Source: Arthrobacter saudimassiliensis
GTDB taxonomy: Bacteria > Actinomycetota > Actinomycetes > Actinomycetales > Micrococcaceae
Reading direction: 5' to 3'
NCBI GenBank assembly: GCA_900016675.1
Contig: LN483070.1
Location: 1 to 64,000, forward strand
Length of the DNA stretch: 64,000 nt
The notes under the pieces are model-generated. The model worked only from the letters and a program-made list of their open reading frames with translations. It was not told where the DNA came from and searched no databases. The translations under genes were made by a program, and so were the position numbers. This document shows, piece after piece, positions 30,900-40,010 of this stretch. How positions within the stretch are numbered: the stretch's first letter is position 1; the number at the start of each line of letters is the position of its first letter.

Positions 30900-32441
30900 A
30901 TGACCTTCTACCCCCGTTTCCGACGCAGGGCCGCCGGCGCTGCCCTCGCCGTCGCGCTGCTGGCCTCCGCGGGCTGCGCCGTCGCCCCCGCCGGCAGCCC
31001 GGGGAACGCACCCCGGCCGGGCGATCCCGCCGCAGTGGGAGACGTGCCGGACGAGCTGCGGGACTACTACACGCAGGACGTCGACTGGACCGACTGCGGC
31101 GAGTTCCGCTGCGCCACGGTGGAGGTGCCGCTGAGCTACGACGAGCCGGACGGCGAACGCATCGACCTGAGCGTCATCATGGCCGAAGCGGACGGCTCTC
31201 CCCGCGGCACCATCCTCATCAATCCCGGCGGCCCCGGCGGAAGCGGATACACCACGGTGGAGGAGACCCTCGAGCAGGTCACCACGGACCGGCTGCGGGG
31301 CGAGTACAACATCCTCGGCTTCGATCCCCGCGGCGTCGGGCGTTCCACCCCCATCGAATGCCTCACGGACGAGGAAATGGACGAGGCGCGCGCCGAGTCC
31401 TTCGATCCGGATACGGAAGAGGGCCTGGCCGCCGCGCAGGCCAGCGCCGCCGAGCTCGCCGCCAAGTGCGCCGAGAACACCGGCGCCCTGCTCGGGCACG
31501 TGGACACCGGCTCCGCCGCCCGCGACATGGACATCCTCCGCGCGCTGGCCGGCGACCCGGAGCTGAATTACCTGGGCTTCTCCTACGGAACGTTCCTCGG
31601 CGCCACCTACGCCGAGCTCTTCCCCGAGCGCGTCGGCCGGCTGGTGCTGGACGCCGGCCTGGATCCCGCCGCCTCCAACGAGGAGATCACCCTCGGGCAG
31701 GCCGCCGGTTTCGAGCAGGCCATCCGCACCTATGTTGCGGACTGCCAGACGGGCAGCGGCTGCCCGCTGCCGGGCGACGTCGACGACGGCGTCCAGACGC
31801 TCGCGGACCTGTTCGCGAAAATCGAGGCCAGCCCGCTGACGGCCGGCGATGGACGGACGGTCACGGCTTCCATGTTCGTCAGCGGCTTCATCCTTCCGCT
31901 CTACAATGACGCCAACTGGCCGGTGCTGACCCAGGCCCTGTCCGATGCCCTGGACGGCAACCCCGACCTGATGCTCTACCTCTCCGACCTCAGCGCCGAC
32001 CGCAACGAGGACGGCAGCTACGAAACCAACAGCACGGTCGCCTTCAACGCCATCAACTGCCTGGACTATCCGATGGAGACGGATCCTGAGCAGATGCGCG
32101 AGGACGCCCGCGAACTGGAGAAGGCCTCGCCGACCCTGGGCAGCTACCTCGGCTACGGCGGGCTGACCTGCGCGGCCTGGCCCCACGAACCCGTCGGCAC
32201 GCCGCATGAAATCAACGCGGAGGGCGCCGCGCCGATCCTCGTGGTCGGGACCACCGGCGACCCCGCCACGCCGTATGAGTGGTCGGTGGCGTTGGCGGAG
32301 CAGCTGGACTCCGGGGTGCTGCTGACATGGGAAGGCGAGGGGCACACCGCCTACGGCCGCGGCAGCGACTGCATTGCCGACGCCGTGGACGACTACTTCA
32401 TCGACGGCACGGTGCCCGAGGACGGCATGGTCTGCCGGTAA
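30900..32441 (+). CDS. secreted lipoprotein alpha/beta hydrolase, tripeptidyl-aminopeptidase-like (S33)
   Basis: A 513-residue hydrolase with a lipoprotein signal (lipobox LASAGC, cysteine near residue 23). The oxyanion region is NPGGPGGSGY, the nucleophile elbow GFSYGT, and the C-terminal TAP-like domain holds TTGDPATPYEWS (acid) and GEGHTAYG (histidine). The family cleaves short peptides from N-termini outside the cell. GGAGGA lies 8 bases before the ATG. It follows holB at 40 bases and ends before tRNA-Thr. Confidence 0.9.
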   Translation: MTFYPRFRRRAAGAALAVALLASAGCAVAPAGSPGNAPRPGDPAAVGDVPDELRDYYTQDVDWTDCGEFRCATVEVPLSYDEPDGERIDLSVIMAEADGSPRGTILINPGGPGGSGYTTVEETLEQVTTDRLRGEYNILGFDPRGVGRSTPIECLTDEEMDEARAESFDPDTEEGLAAAQASAAELAAKCAENTGALLGHVDTGSAARDMDILRALAGDPELNYLGFSYGTFLGATYAELFPERVGRLVLDAGLDPAASNEEITLGQAAGFEQAIRTYVADCQTGSGCPLPGDVDDGVQTLADLFAKIEASPLTAGDGRTVTASMFVSGFILPLYNDANWPVLTQALSDALDGNPDLMLYLSDLSADRNEDGSYETNSTVAFNAINCLDYPMETDPEQMREDARELEKASPTLGSYLGYGGLTCAAWPHEPVGTPHEINAEGAAPILVVGTTGDPATPYEWSVALAEQLDSGVLLTWEGEGHTAYGRGSDCIADAVDDYFIDGTVPEDGMVCR

Positions 32442-32455
32442 CCGCCGGGCTCCTT

Positions 32456-32485
32456 TTGACCGCCCCGCCCGGCTCCGTATAGAGT
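32456..32485 (+). promoter_or_regulatory. promoter of tRNA-Thr
   Basis: TTGACC (32456-32461) is followed after 16-18 bases by overlapping -10 candidates TATAGA (32478) or TAGAGT (32480). It lies just after the hydrolase gene and about 40 bases before the tRNA. Confidence 0.68.
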
Positions 32486-32523
32486 TGTCCCTTGTGGATT
32501 CCGGCCCGTGCCGGATGATGCAG

Positions 32524-32596
32524 GCCTCCTTAGCTCAGTTGGTAGAGCGTCTCACTCGTAATGAGAAGGTCGCCGGTTCGATTCCGGCAGGAGGCC
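32524..32596 (+). tRNA. tRNA-Thr, anticodon CGT
   Basis: A complete cloverleaf: acceptor GCCTCCT pairs with AGGAGGC, D arm GCTCAGTTGGTAGAGC, anticodon stem TCTCA/TGAGA around loop CTCGTAA (anticodon CGT, reading ACG), and T arm GCCGG-TTCGATT-CCGGC. The 3' CCA is not encoded; the base at the discriminator position is C, which is unusual. Confidence 0.96.
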
Positions 32597-32603
32597 CCGG
32601 GCA

Positions 32604-32634
32604 GGCCCCGGACCCTTTGGGTCCGGGGCCTTTT
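32604..32634 (+). terminator. intrinsic terminator after tRNA-Thr
   Basis: GGCCCCGGACCC and GGGTCCGGGGCC form a 12-bp stem with a TTT loop, followed by TTTT. It is one of the few hairpins here with a T-run. Confidence 0.88.
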
Positions 32635-32796
32635 GCGTTGCGGCGCGGGCCTTCCTCACCCCCCGTCTTGAGCCTTCCTTGAGCTAAAGCTGGGCCAGCC
32701 GTGCGCCCGCCCTGCACTTTCCTTGACCCGCCGCCGATATCGTCGTCTCAGCCGCCACAGGCACGAGTACGCAGCAACAGCAGGGGGACTGAGACA

Positions 32797-33156
32797 GTGA
32801 GTGCAGAAGCAGCCGGCAACGGTTTGATGATCAAGCGCTACACCGAGGTGCAGCGCGATTCCTACACTCCTGCCCCGTGCAGTGAATGCGGCAGGCGGCT
32901 GGTTCCCAACTGGGCGGACGACACCCGTCCCGGAGAGCTCGGGTCACGGTGGATCATCCGCAGCTACCGTTACCCCGGCCTTCGCTGCAGCAACCACGAA
33001 CGGCGGCTCCTGGCAGAATACTTCGGCTCCGTCCAGCCGAAGCAGCCGGTCCACCGGGTTGCGGGCGGACGGCCGGTGGCCCCGGCTCGGGAGCGCTTCA
33101 CGTTGCTTCGGCTGTTCCCTTCAGGCCGTAAGCAGCGTACGGGCGCCGCGGGCTAA
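32797..33156 (+). CDS. hypothetical protein with CxxC and CxxH
   Basis: A 119-residue protein without recognised homology. It has a CSECGRR motif at about residues 28-34 and CSNHERR at about 67-73, spaced like a small zinc site, then a basic C-terminus (KQPVHR, RLFPSGRKQR). GTG 32797 is chosen by an AGGGGGA about 8 bases upstream; a longer start would run into the tRNA terminator region. It converges on csrA. Confidence 0.62.
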   Translation: MSAEAAGNGLMIKRYTEVQRDSYTPAPCSECGRRLVPNWADDTRPGELGSRWIIRSYRYPGLRCSNHERRLLAEYFGSVQPKQPVHRVAGGRPVAPARERFTLLRLFPSGRKQRTGAAG

Positions 33157-33172
33157 GGCCGGCACCAAGCGG

Positions 33173-33209
33173 AAAGCCCCGCCGCGTCCTGTGGACGCAG
33201 CGGGGCTTT
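33173..33209. terminator. terminator between hypothetical gene and csrA
   Basis: AAAGCCCCGC-c-GCGTCC and GGACGC-a-GCGGGGCTTT form a stem with one mismatch and a TGT loop, with T-runs on both strands. It ends the plus-strand gene and probably the flagellar operon. Confidence 0.8.
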
Positions 33210-33264
33210 TCGTCGTCTTGGGGGCTACGGAGCCGGGCGGGCGGGTGTTGGCCGGCGCTTGGGG

Positions 33265-33525
33265 CTACTCGGCGTCGGGCCTGCGGGTTACGGGGCGGGC
33301 CGCAGCCAGGAACGCCTTCATGCGCTCCTCGGCGTCGGGGCCGGCTTCGGCGGCGGCGACGTTCGCTTCCTCCACCGCACGAACCACCTCGCTGCGCTGG
33401 ATCTTCACGCCGCGGGGAGCATCGATGCCGATCCGGATGCCGTCGCCGCGGGTCTCGAGGATCGTGACGACGATGTCGTCACCGATCATGACCTGCTCTC
33501 CGGATTTGCGTGTCAGCACCAGCAT
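33265..33525 (-). CDS. csrA: carbon storage regulator CsrA
   Basis: An 86-residue RNA-binding protein. MLVLTRKSGEQVMIGDD and the GIDAPRGVKIQRSEV strand (with the RNA-binding R near residue 44) are canonical; a 20-residue C-terminal extension is longer than in E. coli. CsrA binds GGA in hairpin loops over ribosome sites and is titrated by FliW. It is the last gene of the flagellar operon, 18 bases after the FlhF-like gene, while fliW lies at the opposite end of the locus. Confidence 0.96.
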   Translation of the reverse strand: MLVLTRKSGEQVMIGDDIVVTILETRGDGIRIGIDAPRGVKIQRSEVVRAVEEANVAAAEAGPDAEERMKAFLAAARPVTRRPDAE

Positions 33526-33542
33526 TGGATCACTCTACCGCC

Positions 33543-34505
33543 TCACAGCATGACCGAGGAGGACGGCCCGCCGTCCACCCATCCGATGGGCAGTCCCAGG
33601 CCGTTCACCGTGTGCGGAGTGGCGGTCGCCGCCAGCCCCTCCACGGCCACCGCCGTCACCTCGGCGGTGCGGCGGACGGCCGCGACCCAGGCCGCGGTGT
33701 CCTCCGCCTTCCGGCCGGCGTCCACCGCCGCCCAGACCTGGTCCGGGGCGAGCGCGCCGATCAGCGTCGCGTGCCGGGAGAGCTCCTCACCGCGGCCCAG
33801 CCCGTAGGCCAGGTAGATCGCATGGTCCGCCAGCACGCCGGCCGCGCGCGCCGTCGCGGCGCTCCTGCGGTCGGCGGCCCGCCCATAGGAGGTGTCCTCC
33901 AGGGCCCCGGCGCTGCGGATCGCCGCCGCACCTGCTCCCGCAGCGGTGGCCATCGACTCACAGACCGCCAGCGGATCGGCGCCCAGCCCGACGACGAGCA
34001 CCAGGTCGCCGGCGCCCGCCAGCGGCACCGGCGGCAGCGGCAGGGCGGCGCGGTCCGCCGCCGGGAGCGGGACCGCGGCGACGGGCGGAGGCACCACGGG
34101 CACCGGATCGGCGCCGGTGCTGTGGGTAAGCCGGTCCATCAGGTCCGCGAAGGCGTGGCTGTCCGTCGAGACGCTGACCCCGCTGCGTTCCTCGGCCGGA
34201 GCGCTACGGCGGGGGGTGCCTTCGGCCGCTTCGGCCCGGGCCAGCAGTTCGCTGATGCCCGCCCCGCCCGGCCGGGCAGTCCCCGAGGCCGGGTATCCGT
34301 CCGGGGGAACATCCGCGGCCCGCCGCCCGCGGGGCGGCAGCTCCACCGTCACCTCATAGTGGTGGCGTGCAAGGAAACCGCCGATGCCGCCGACGCTGAC
34401 CTTCTCCGCCGCGATGATCCGGGCGCGGGGGCCATGCTCGTCGAAGACCTTCTTTTTCAGCGCATCAAGGGACGGCCCCTCAAGCTGAAATCGTCTCGGT
34501 TCCAC
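33543..34505 (-). CDS. FlhF-like protein without P-loop (degenerate SRP-type GTPase)
   Basis: A 320-residue protein in the position of flhF, after flhA. Residues 1-60 (FQLEGPSLDALKKKVFDEHG, then RIIAAEKVSVGGIGGF) resemble the FlhF N-terminal domain. A Pro/Ala-rich linker follows. The C-terminal half keeps the layout of an SRP-type GTPase: the G1 position reads VVGLGADPLAV, with no GxxxxGK[ST] lysine, and the end HTVNGLGLPIGWVDGG resembles the G5 region of FlhF. It probably cannot hydrolyse GTP. GTG 34505 is set by GGGAG 7 bases upstream, giving a 26-base overlap with flhA. The role is unknown; flagellar placement or export regulation is possible. Confidence 0.65.
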   Translation of the reverse strand: MEPRRFQLEGPSLDALKKKVFDEHGPRARIIAAEKVSVGGIGGFLARHHYEVTVELPPRGRRAADVPPDGYPASGTARPGGAGISELLARAEAAEGTPRRSAPAEERSGVSVSTDSHAFADLMDRLTHSTGADPVPVVPPPVAAVPLPAADRAALPLPPVPLAGAGDLVLVVGLGADPLAVCESMATAAGAGAAAIRSAGALEDTSYGRAADRRSAATARAAGVLADHAIYLAYGLGRGEELSRHATLIGALAPDQVWAAVDAGRKAEDTAAWVAAVRRTAEVTAVAVEGLAATATPHTVNGLGLPIGWVDGGPSSSVML

Positions 34506-36531
34506 GAACCACTCCCACTGTCTCGATGTTCACGTTTCCTGCAGTCGCCTCCTGGTAGGACAGCACCGGAAGCCCCTGGGCCTGGGCGGCGACCAGGCGG
34601 CGCACCGCCGGACGGAGCGCCGGCGCGCAGACCAGGACGGCACTGGAACCGGTGTTTTCCGCTGTGGCCACTGTAGCCAACAGATTCCGCACCACCGCCT
34701 CCATCCGGTTCGGGTCCATCAGGATCTGGTTGCCCTGCTCGGAGGGACGCAGCGCCTCCAGCATCGACTGCTCGAGGGCGGGATCCAGCATGATGACGCG
34801 CAGCACCGTGCCGTCCAGGTGCGGGGCGGCCAGGGCCGGGCCGAGCGCCTGGCGGGCGGCCTCGATGAGCCCTTCGGGATCCGTGGACACCTTCGCGCGC
34901 AGCAGCAGGGACTCGTAGATGCGCGGCAGGTCGTTGATGGCCACCCGCTCGGCCAGCAGGCCCTGCAGCACCCGCTGCACCTCGGCCAGCGACAGCACGC
35001 CCGGCACCAGTTCCTCCACGGCCGACGGGTTGACCTGCTTGACCCCTTCGGTCAGCACCCGGACATCCTCGCGGGAGAGCAGCCGGGCGGCGTTGGCCGT
35101 GATCACGGCGGACAGGTGGGTGACCACGACGGAGACCCGGTCGATCACCGTGGCCCCGGCCATTTCCGCCGCATGGCGCATCTCTCCGGGCACCCACTTG
35201 CCGGCCAGCCCAAAGACCGGTTCCACCGTGGCGGTGCCCGGCAGGGACTCGAGGAAGTCGCCCAGGGCCAGGACCTTGCCCTGCGGGGCCTCGCCGCGCC
35301 CGGCTTCGACCCCGGCGATGCGGATGACGTAGGTCGACGGCGGCAGCTCCACCGAGTCGCGGGTGCGCACGGGCGGCACCACCACGCCCAGTTCCAGGGC
35401 AATCTTCCGCCGCAGCGCCTTCACCCTGGCCAGCAGGTCGTCCGGTCCCCCGGTCACCACGTCCACGAGGTCCGGGGCCAGGAGGATCTCCAGCGCGTGC
35501 ACCCGCATCTGCTCGATCAGGTCCTCCGTGGTGTCCCCCGAAGGGGCCGCCGTCCCGGCCTCCGCCGCGCGCCGTTCCTCCTCGACGGCCTGGTCGCGGG
35601 CCTTGACCCGCTGCGAGGCAAAGATCAGCAGCCCGCCCACCACGATGAAGGGCAGCTTGGGCATGCCGGGGATCAGGGCCATGACCAGCGCGGCCGCGCC
35701 GGCGATCATCAGGGCGTTGCGGGACTGGCTGAGCTGGTCCCCCGCCGTCGAGCCCATGTCGGCCTCGGCGTTGGAGCGGGTGACGATCATGCCGGTCGAC
35801 ACGGCCATCAGCAGGGCGGGAATCTGGGTGACGAGCCCGTCGCCGATGGTCAGGAGGCTGTAGGTGTTCACCGCCTCGCCGACGGACATGCCGCGCTGCA
35901 GCATCCCGATCGCGATGCCGCCGACCACGTTGATGATGATGATGATCAGCCCGGCGATCGCGTCGCCCTTGACGAACTTGGACGCGCCGTCCATGGCACC
36001 GTAGAAGTCCGCCTCCGCCGACACCTCGGCGCGCCGCTCCCGGGCCTCGGAGTCGCTGATCAGCCCGGCGTTGAGGTCGGCGTCGATGGCCATCTGCTTG
36101 CCGGGCATGGCGTCAAGGGTGAACCGGGCGCCGACCTCGGCCACGCGTTCGGCGCCCTTGGTCACGACGACGAACTGGATGACGACCAGGATCAGGAAGA
36201 TGACCGCGCCGATGATCAGGGAACCGCCCACCGCCACGTGGCCGAACGCCTCGATGACCTGCCCGGCGTAGCCGTCGCCGAGGACCAGCCGGGTGGAGGC
36301 CACGTTCAGGCCGAGCCGGAACAGCGTGGCGACCAGCAGCAGCGAGGGAAACACCGAGAAGTCCAGCGGCTTGCGGGCGAACATCGTCGTCAGCAGGATC
36401 ACCAGGGCCAGCAGGATGTTGATGATGATCAGCACGTCCAGCAGGGCCGCCGGGACCGGGACCACCAGGAGCAGGATGATGCCGATGACGCCCACCGGGA
36501 CGGCGAGCTTGAGCAGGTTGCGGTTCTTCAC
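34480..36531 (-). CDS. flhA: flagellar type III export apparatus protein FlhA
   Basis: A 683-residue export-gate protein with about eight hydrophobic helices in the first 320 residues and a cytosolic docking domain. The FHIPEP-family region (about 110-185: VVVTKGAERVAEVGARFTLD, MPGKQMAIDADLNAG) is intact. It docks chaperone-substrate complexes. It starts in a 4-base overlap with flhB. Confidence 0.96.
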   Translation of the reverse strand: MKNRNLLKLAVPVGVIGIILLLVVPVPAALLDVLIIINILLALVILLTTMFARKPLDFSVFPSLLLVATLFRLGLNVASTRLVLGDGYAGQVIEAFGHVAVGGSLIIGAVIFLILVVIQFVVVTKGAERVAEVGARFTLDAMPGKQMAIDADLNAGLISDSEARERRAEVSAEADFYGAMDGASKFVKGDAIAGLIIIIINVVGGIAIGMLQRGMSVGEAVNTYSLLTIGDGLVTQIPALLMAVSTGMIVTRSNAEADMGSTAGDQLSQSRNALMIAGAAALVMALIPGMPKLPFIVVGGLLIFASQRVKARDQAVEEERRAAEAGTAAPSGDTTEDLIEQMRVHALEILLAPDLVDVVTGGPDDLLARVKALRRKIALELGVVVPPVRTRDSVELPPSTYVIRIAGVEAGRGEAPQGKVLALGDFLESLPGTATVEPVFGLAGKWVPGEMRHAAEMAGATVIDRVSVVVTHLSAVITANAARLLSREDVRVLTEGVKQVNPSAVEELVPGVLSLAEVQRVLQGLLAERVAINDLPRIYESLLLRAKVSTDPEGLIEAARQALGPALAAPHLDGTVLRVIMLDPALEQSMLEALRPSEQGNQILMDPNRMEAVVRNLLATVATAENTGSSAVLVCAPALRPAVRRLVAAQAQGLPVLSYQEATAGNVNIETVGVVRGTETISA

Positions 36532-37658
36532 GATGCTGCCTTATGTCGGGGTTCGGACAGGACGGGCGGCAGGCCCGGGGCGGGTGCCATGGTGTGGACG
36601 CCGGCTGCCGCGCCGCGGCGCTTCAGCGCCATGACGAAGGCCAACAGGCGGGCGACGGCGTTGTACAGGTCGGGCGGAATCTCCTGTCCCACCTCGCAGG
36701 CCGAGTGCAGGGTCCGGGCCAGCGGCACGTCCCGGACCATGGGCACCCGGTGCTTCTCCGCCTCCTCGCGGATGCGGGCGGCGATGACGCCGGCGCCCTT
36801 GGCCGTGACCCGCGGAGCGGAGCGGCCGGCTTCGTACTTCAGCGCGACGGCGACGTGCGTGGGGTTGACCACGACGACGTCGGCGTCGCCGACGGCGGCG
36901 ATCATCCGGTTGCGGCTGACGGCCAGCTGCCGGGCCCGCCGCTGGGAGCGGATCAGCGGGTCGCCTTCGCTGTTCTTGTTTTCGTCCCGGACTTCCTTCT
37001 TCGTCATCCGGGTCTTCTTGCGGTTGCGCCGCATCACCACGAGGATGTCGGCCGCGGCGAGGATCAGTCCGGCCGCGACGGCGGCCTGCAGCAGCGACGC
37101 GACCCCGCCGCCGGCGGCGTCGAGCAGCGCCGAGACCGGCAGGCCGCCGGCGGTCATCAGCACCGGCATCAGTCCCTGCACGACCATGTACAGCACCAGG
37201 CCCAGGGCCGCGGTCTTCAGCAGCGCCTTCGCCCCCTGCCACAGGGCCTGCCCGCCGAAGGTGCGTTTGACGCCCTTGACCAGGTCGAACTGCTGGTACT
37301 CGCCCTTGAACTTCTTGAAGTGGATGCCGCCCTGCAGGGCCGCCGCGGCCAGGACGGCGACGGCGACCACGGCCAGCAGCGGTCCGAGGACGCCGATCAT
37401 GGCCGACAGGCTGTCCCCGAAAATCCGCAGCGCCGCCTCCGGGTCCGGGGACGCGGCGATCTCCGCGGCCCGGAACAGGCTCTCGGTGCCGGCCTGCGCC
37501 CCGCGGTCCAGGGTGCCCGGGAGCATCAGCGCGGCCGCGCCGACACCGATCCATGCGGTCAGGTCCTGGGACCTGGACAGCTGGCCCTTGGACCGGACCT
37601 CCTTCATCCGTTTCGGGGTCGCCTGCTCGCTCCGCTCGCCGGAGTCCTGTTCGGCCAT
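36528..37658 (-). CDS. flhB: flagellar export switch protein FlhB
   Basis: A 376-residue export protein with four membrane helices (within about 30-210) and a cytosolic domain with the self-cleavage site NPTH at 265-268. Cleavage changes export specificity from hook to filament proteins. It shares one base with fliR upstream and four with flhA downstream. Confidence 0.96.
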   Translation of the reverse strand: MAEQDSGERSEQATPKRMKEVRSKGQLSRSQDLTAWIGVGAAALMLPGTLDRGAQAGTESLFRAAEIAASPDPEAALRIFGDSLSAMIGVLGPLLAVVAVAVLAAAALQGGIHFKKFKGEYQQFDLVKGVKRTFGGQALWQGAKALLKTAALGLVLYMVVQGLMPVLMTAGGLPVSALLDAAGGGVASLLQAAVAAGLILAAADILVVMRRNRKKTRMTKKEVRDENKNSEGDPLIRSQRRARQLAVSRNRMIAAVGDADVVVVNPTHVAVALKYEAGRSAPRVTAKGAGVIAARIREEAEKHRVPMVRDVPLARTLHSACEVGQEIPPDLYNAVARLLAFVMALKRRGAAAGVHTMAPAPGLPPVLSEPRHKAAS

Positions 37659-38419
37659 CAGCCACCCACCCCCGTTACGGCTTCGAAGGCGTCCTGCGCG
37701 AGGGCGGACACGATGCGGGGCAGGGCCAGGAACACCACGGAGGCCAGGGTCAGGGTGAGCAGGATCTTCAGCGGGAAGCCGAGGGCAAAGGCGTTCAGCT
37801 GCGGCGCGACCCTGGTGAGCAGGCCCAGTCCGGCGTCGGCCAGGAACAGCACCACCAGCAGCGGCCCGGCGATCTGCACGGCGGCGAGGAACATCTGCGA
37901 GGCCGCGGCGATGAGCGCCTGGGCCGGTTCGGCCAGGTCCACGCCGCCGCCGAGCGGCAGGGCGGTGAAGCTGCGCACGAGGCCGGCGATGACCAGCTGG
38001 TAGCCGTCGGAGGCGAACAGCAGGGCCAGCGCGGTGAGCTGGAACAGGCGGGTGAACTGGGCGCCGTTGACCATGGACTGCGGGTCGAAGGCCTGGGCCA
38101 GGGAGAAGCCGCCGAAGAGGTCGATCAGGTACCCGGCGGACTGGATCGCGGCGAAGACGACCATGACGAGGAAGCCGAGCAGCCCCCCGACCAGGATTTC
38201 CAGCACCAGCGCCGTGAAGTAGTCGGCGGTGCCCTGCAGCTCGTAGCCGTCGGCGGCGGCCGGGGCGACCGCAAGTGCCAGGCCGATGCCGAGCATCGCC
38301 TTCACCCGGATCGGGAAGGCGTTGTAGGAGAAGGGCGGGGCGATGACCAGGAAGGCCACCATCCGCACGGAGGCCAGCATCACCGCTTCGATCCAGGCCT
38401 GGTCCAGGGTGATGGACAC
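37658..38419 (-). CDS. fliR: flagellar export gate protein FliR
   Basis: A 253-residue integral membrane protein with about six hydrophobic helices and the conserved FGGFSLAQAFDPQS segment. It forms the export gate with FliP and FliQ. GTG 38419 lies one base after the fliQ stop. Confidence 0.94.
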   Translation of the reverse strand: MSITLDQAWIEAVMLASVRMVAFLVIAPPFSYNAFPIRVKAMLGIGLALAVAPAAADGYELQGTADYFTALVLEILVGGLLGFLVMVVFAAIQSAGYLIDLFGGFSLAQAFDPQSMVNGAQFTRLFQLTALALLFASDGYQLVIAGLVRSFTALPLGGGVDLAEPAQALIAAASQMFLAAVQIAGPLLVVLFLADAGLGLLTRVAPQLNAFALGFPLKILLTLTLASVVFLALPRIVSALAQDAFEAVTGVGG

Positions 38420-38420
38420 A

Positions 38421-38696
38421 TCAGCCCCCGCCGAGCAGGGAGGGGATCCTGGCGAAGAGCTCCTGGGTGAAGGCCACCATTTCGGAGATCATCCAGTGCC
38501 CGCAGACCAGCAGGGCGATCGCCACGCCCACCGCCTTGGGCACGAAGGAGAGCGTGACCTCCTGGATCTGGGTGATGGACTGCACCAGGGAGACGGCGAA
38601 GCCGATGGCCAGGGCGGTGAGCAGCACCGGAGCGGACAGCTTGGCTGCCACCCACAGGCCCTGCAGCCCGATGTCGAGGACGGCGTTGGTATCCAT
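38421..38696 (-). CDS. fliQ: flagellar export gate protein FliQ
   Basis: A 91-residue protein with two hydrophobic helices and the family motif SITQIQEVTLSFVPKAVGV. The start ATG shares one base with the fliP stop, so the short frame is fixed by its neighbours. Confidence 0.95.
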   Translation of the reverse strand: MDTNAVLDIGLQGLWVAAKLSAPVLLTALAIGFAVSLVQSITQIQEVTLSFVPKAVGVAIALLVCGHWMISEMVAFTQELFARIPSLLGGG

Positions 38697-39547
38697 CAGC
38701 CGCCCCCGGCAACCTGGTAGCTGTTGATCAGGGAGGTGATGATCAGCGACCAGCCGTCCACCAGCACGAAGAGCAGGATCTTGAACGGCAGGGAGATCAT
38801 GACCGGCGGCAGCATCATCATGCCCATCGACATCAGCGCGGCCGAGACGACCAGGTCGATGACCAGGAACGGGATAAAGATGACGAAGCCGATGATGAAC
38901 GCTGAGCGCAGTTCCGAAATCATGAACGCCGGGATCAGCGTGGTCAGCGGAACGTCCTGCGGGGACTCCGGGTTGGGCCGGTCCGCGGCGCGGGTCATCA
39001 GGGCAATGTCCTCGTCGCGGGTGTGGGCGAGCATGAACTGCTGCAGCGGGCCCGCGCCGGCGTTGAGGGCGCCGTCGAACGTGGTCTCGCCGTTGAGGTA
39101 GGGCTGGACGGCGATCGTGTTGATCTCCCCCACCACCGGGGCCATGATGAACAGCGACAGGAACAGGGCCAGGCCCGCGAGGACCTGGTTGGGCGGAATG
39201 CTGGGCAGCGAGAGCGCGTTGCGGGTGATCGCCAGCACCACGAAGATCTTGGTGAAGCTGGTGAGCATCAGCAGCAGCGCGGGGGCCACCGAGAGCAGGG
39301 TGATGCCGACCAGCGCGGTGACGGTGGTCGACGGCCCGCCGTCGGCGCCGAAGATGTCGATCGAGAGCCCGCCCTGCCCGGCGTCGGGATCCGCCGGGTC
39401 CGTCGGAGGAGCCGGCGGCGTCGGATCGAGGGTCACCGCGTGCCCGGCGGCCGCGCCGGCCAGCTGCGCCGCGAGCAGCACCAGCAGCAGGACCGCGGCC
39501 GCAGCGGCGGCGCGCAGCGCCCGGGCGCGGCTGTGCGCCCCGGTCAC
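38696..39547 (-). CDS. fliP: flagellar export gate protein FliP
   Basis: A 283-residue protein. An N-terminal signal-like helix (about 8-32) is followed by a low-complexity Pro/Asp segment and then the conserved membrane core with LTSFTKIFVVLAITRNAL, SLPSIPPNQVLAGLALFL and the C-terminal GWSLIITSLINSY. GTG 39547 is chosen because it overlaps the fliO stop by 4 bases (GTGA); the open frame runs 400 bases further upstream inside fliO. Confidence 0.95.
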   Translation of the reverse strand: MTGAHSRARALRAAAAAAVLLLVLLAAQLAGAAAGHAVTLDPTPPAPPTDPADPDAGQGGLSIDIFGADGGPSTTVTALVGITLLSVAPALLLMLTSFTKIFVVLAITRNALSLPSIPPNQVLAGLALFLSLFIMAPVVGEINTIAVQPYLNGETTFDGALNAGAGPLQQFMLAHTRDEDIALMTRAADRPNPESPQDVPLTTLIPAFMISELRSAFIIGFVIFIPFLVIDLVVSAALMSMGMMMLPPVMISLPFKILLFVLVDGWSLIITSLINSYQVAGGG

Positions 39548-40008
39548 CGCTGCCGTCCGCGCAGCGCCGCGGCCGACTGCCGCCAGGTCTGCGGGGAGAG
39601 GATGGATCCGGCCAGCATGGACGCGCCCTCCCCCGGTTCGGTCCGGCGCAGGTCCCGGCGGCTGGGCAGCGCGTCGGCCGTGCCGCCCGCGGCGGCCAGC
39701 GACGCGGCGAACCCGCCGTCGCCAACCTTCGAACCGTCCGCGTCGGCGGCGTCCAGGTTGTCCAGCGGGGTCGCGTTGAGGACGTTGACGGAGGCTTCGG
39801 TCACGCCGAGCATGAACCGCTGCCCTTCGGCCTCGACCACCACAACGGAGGCCTTGGGGCTGATGGCCTGGCGGCTGAGGACACGGACGGGGGCGGTGTC
39901 CCCGGTGCCGCCGGTACGGGCGGCAACCCGGCGGGAGAGCCACCACAGCAGCGCAAGGACAACGCCCAGCGACACCAGGACCCGAAGTCCCAGTAAGCCG
40001 GTCTCCAT
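39544..40008 (-). CDS. fliO: flagellar biosynthesis protein FliO
   Basis: A 154-residue protein with one N-terminal membrane helix (about 6-24) and a small cytosolic domain (VRVLSRQAISPKASVVVVEA, MLGVTEASVNVL) typical of FliO, the assembly factor for FliP. It sits in the fixed order fliN-fliO-fliP, 2 bases after fliN. Confidence 0.9.
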   Translation of the reverse strand: METGLLGLRVLVSLGVVLALLWWLSRRVAARTGGTGDTAPVRVLSRQAISPKASVVVVEAEGQRFMLGVTEASVNVLNATPLDNLDAADADGSKVGDGGFAASLAAAGGTADALPSRRDLRRTEPGEGASMLAGSILSPQTWRQSAAALRGRQR

Positions 40009-40010
40009 GG

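Noticed and set aside
32720-32740. GCCGATAT as a fifth sigma-28 promoter before the small zinc-type gene
   Set aside because: No TAAC-like -35 lies 15 bases upstream (the position reads GCAC).
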